DNA of 7,699 nt from an uncultured Duganella sp. (GTDB lineage: Bacteria; Pseudomonadota; Gammaproteobacteria; Burkholderiales; Burkholderiaceae): contig CAMLRG010000233.1 in the NCBI GenBank assembly GCA_946482335.1, positions 1 through 7,699 on the forward strand, in the 5' to 3' direction. The position numbers were made by a program, and so were the translations under genes. Shown here piece by piece: positions 7,130 through 7,699 of this stretch. The first letter of the stretch is position 1. Every line of letters begins with the position of its first letter. Under the pieces are notes generated by a model. The model was not told the origin of the DNA and made no database searches. It saw only the letters and a list, made by a program, of their open reading frames with translations.

Positions 7130-7148
7130 TTGACACATCTCATCAAAG
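7128..7148 (+). repeat. Short inverted repeat in the ccoN leader
   Basis: CTTTGA (7128-7133) and TCAAAG (7143-7148) are perfect reverse complements separated by 9 bases. The element straddles the predicted transcription start near 7136 and ends 9 bases before the Shine-Dalgarno. It resembles a badly spaced FNR site (TTGAC-N7-ATCAA) but the spacing is wrong for FNR. It may be an operator for another dimeric regulator, or chance. Confidence 0.35.
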
Positions 7149-7157
7149 TGTCTGCCT

Positions 7158-7161
7158 GGAG
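7158..7161 (+). promoter_or_regulatory. Ribosome binding site that sets the GTG start of ccoN
   Basis: GGAG lies 8 bases before the GTG at 7170. No ATG occurs in this frame until codon 27, which is inside the first membrane helix. The GTG is therefore the start that this site and the CcoN-like N-terminus support. Confidence 0.8.
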
Positions 7162-7169
7162 AATTCAAA

Positions 7170-7699
7170 GTGGATCAATCACTGGACTACAACTACAAGG
7201 TCGTGAAGCAATTCGCGATCGCCACCATATTATGGGGCGTGGTGGGCATGCTGGTCGGCGTCATCATTGCCGCCCAGCTGGCCTGGCCCGCCCTCAACCT
7301 GGACATTCCCTGGCTGACCTATGGCCGGCTGCGCCCCCTGCATACCAATGCGGTGATTTTCGCCTTCGGCATCAGCGGCCTGTTTGCCACCTCGTATTAC
7401 GTGGTGCAGCGCACCTGCCAGGTCCGATTGTTTTCCGACAAGCTGGCTGCCTTCACCTTCTGGGGCTGGCAAGCCGTGATCCTGGCCGCCGTGGTCACCC
7501 TGCCAATGGGCTTCACGCGCGGCAAGGAGTACGCTGAACTGGAATGGCCGATCTCGATCCTGATCGCCGTGGTGTGGATCGCTTATGCCGTGGTGTTCTT
7601 CGGCACCATCATCAAGCGCAAGGTCAAGCACATCTACGTCGCCAACTGGTTCTTCGGCGGCTACATCCTGGCGGTGACCCTGCTGCACGTGGTGAACTC
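7170..7699 (+). CDS. ccoN: CcoN, cbb3-type cytochrome c oxidase subunit I (5' part)
   Basis: CcoN is the catalytic heme-copper subunit of the high-affinity cbb3 oxidase in the inner membrane. It reduces O2 to water and conserves energy as proton motive force. The frame is open from GTG 7170 to the window end (176 complete codons), roughly the first third of a usual ~475-residue CcoN. The N-terminus reads as [10 protein letters not shown], then a first membrane helix (about 17-38). R-P-L-H58-T-N at the start of helix two supplies a low-spin heme b ligand, equivalent to H60 in the Pseudomonas stutzeri structure. K-E120-Y-A-E123-L-E-W-P matches the conserved CcoN acidic loop, with E120/E123 in the place of E122/E125 of that enzyme. 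The remaining His ligands and the Tyr-His crosslink lie beyond the window. It starts 78 bases after ccoS with its own FNR-type promoter. ccoO, ccoQ and ccoP are expected downstream but cannot be seen. Confidence 0.96.
   Translation, partial: MDQSLDYNYKVVKQFAIATILWGVVGMLVGVIIAAQLAWPALNLDIPWLTYGRLRPLHTNAVIFAFGISGLFATSYYVVQRTCQVRLFSDKLAAFTFWGWQAVILAAVVTLPMGFTRGKEYAELEWPISILIAVVWIAYAVVFFGTIIKRKVKHIYVANWFFGGYILAVTLLHVVN

Noticed and set aside
7130..7135. Perfect -35-like TTGACA in the ccoN leader as a sigma-70 promoter
   Set aside because: At 17-base spacing the -10 position (7153-7158) reads TGCCTG, which is a poor match and runs into the ribosome binding site. The FNR class II promoter fits better.
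7130..7537. + strand frame across the ccoN start region
   Set aside because: It is out of frame with the CcoN reading frame, gives an Arg/Gly/His-rich translation, and would start inside the predicted promoter.

Overview
This GC-rich window looks like chromosomal DNA of a betaproteobacterium, most likely Oxalobacteraceae (Massilia, Duganella, Janthinobacterium or a relative). That placement is an inference from protein style and gene order. I see no mobile element, CRISPR array, tRNA or rRNA, and no base-composition break that suggests recent transfer.

Layout, all on the + strand. (1) 1-63: a short leader with a perfect 8-bp hairpin. (2) 64-468: a small YiaA-type membrane protein built from two copies of one module. 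(3) 469-580: an intergenic region with a near-consensus FNR/ANR box (490-503) and a -10-like hexamer at class II spacing. (4) 581-7091: a tight cluster with gaps of 18, 7, -4 and 4 bases. It encodes an Aer-type aerotaxis receptor, HemN (oxygen-independent coproporphyrinogen III dehydrogenase), a TauE/SafE-UreH-DsbD_2-like membrane protein, CcoI (copper P-type ATPase) and CcoS. (5) 7088-7169: a second FNR-type box that overlaps the ccoS stop codon, a plausible -10, and a leader with a short inverted repeat. (6) 7170 to the window end: the start of ccoN, the catalytic subunit of cbb3 cytochrome c oxidase, beginning at GTG and cut by the window edge.

Together the genes form a low-oxygen respiration module. 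Aer steers cells by oxygen or redox state. HemN supplies heme without O2. CcoI, and probably the TauE/SafE-like protein, handle copper for the binuclear centre. CcoS supports cofactor insertion. CcoN is the high-affinity oxidase core. Both transcription units appear to be switched on by an FNR/ANR-type regulator. The contents are largely known families. The points most worth checking are the paired FNR promoters with different right half-sites, the box sitting on the ccoS stop inside a weak terminator-like fold, and the duplicated YiaA module beside an oxygen-response cluster. I did not find an undescribed system.
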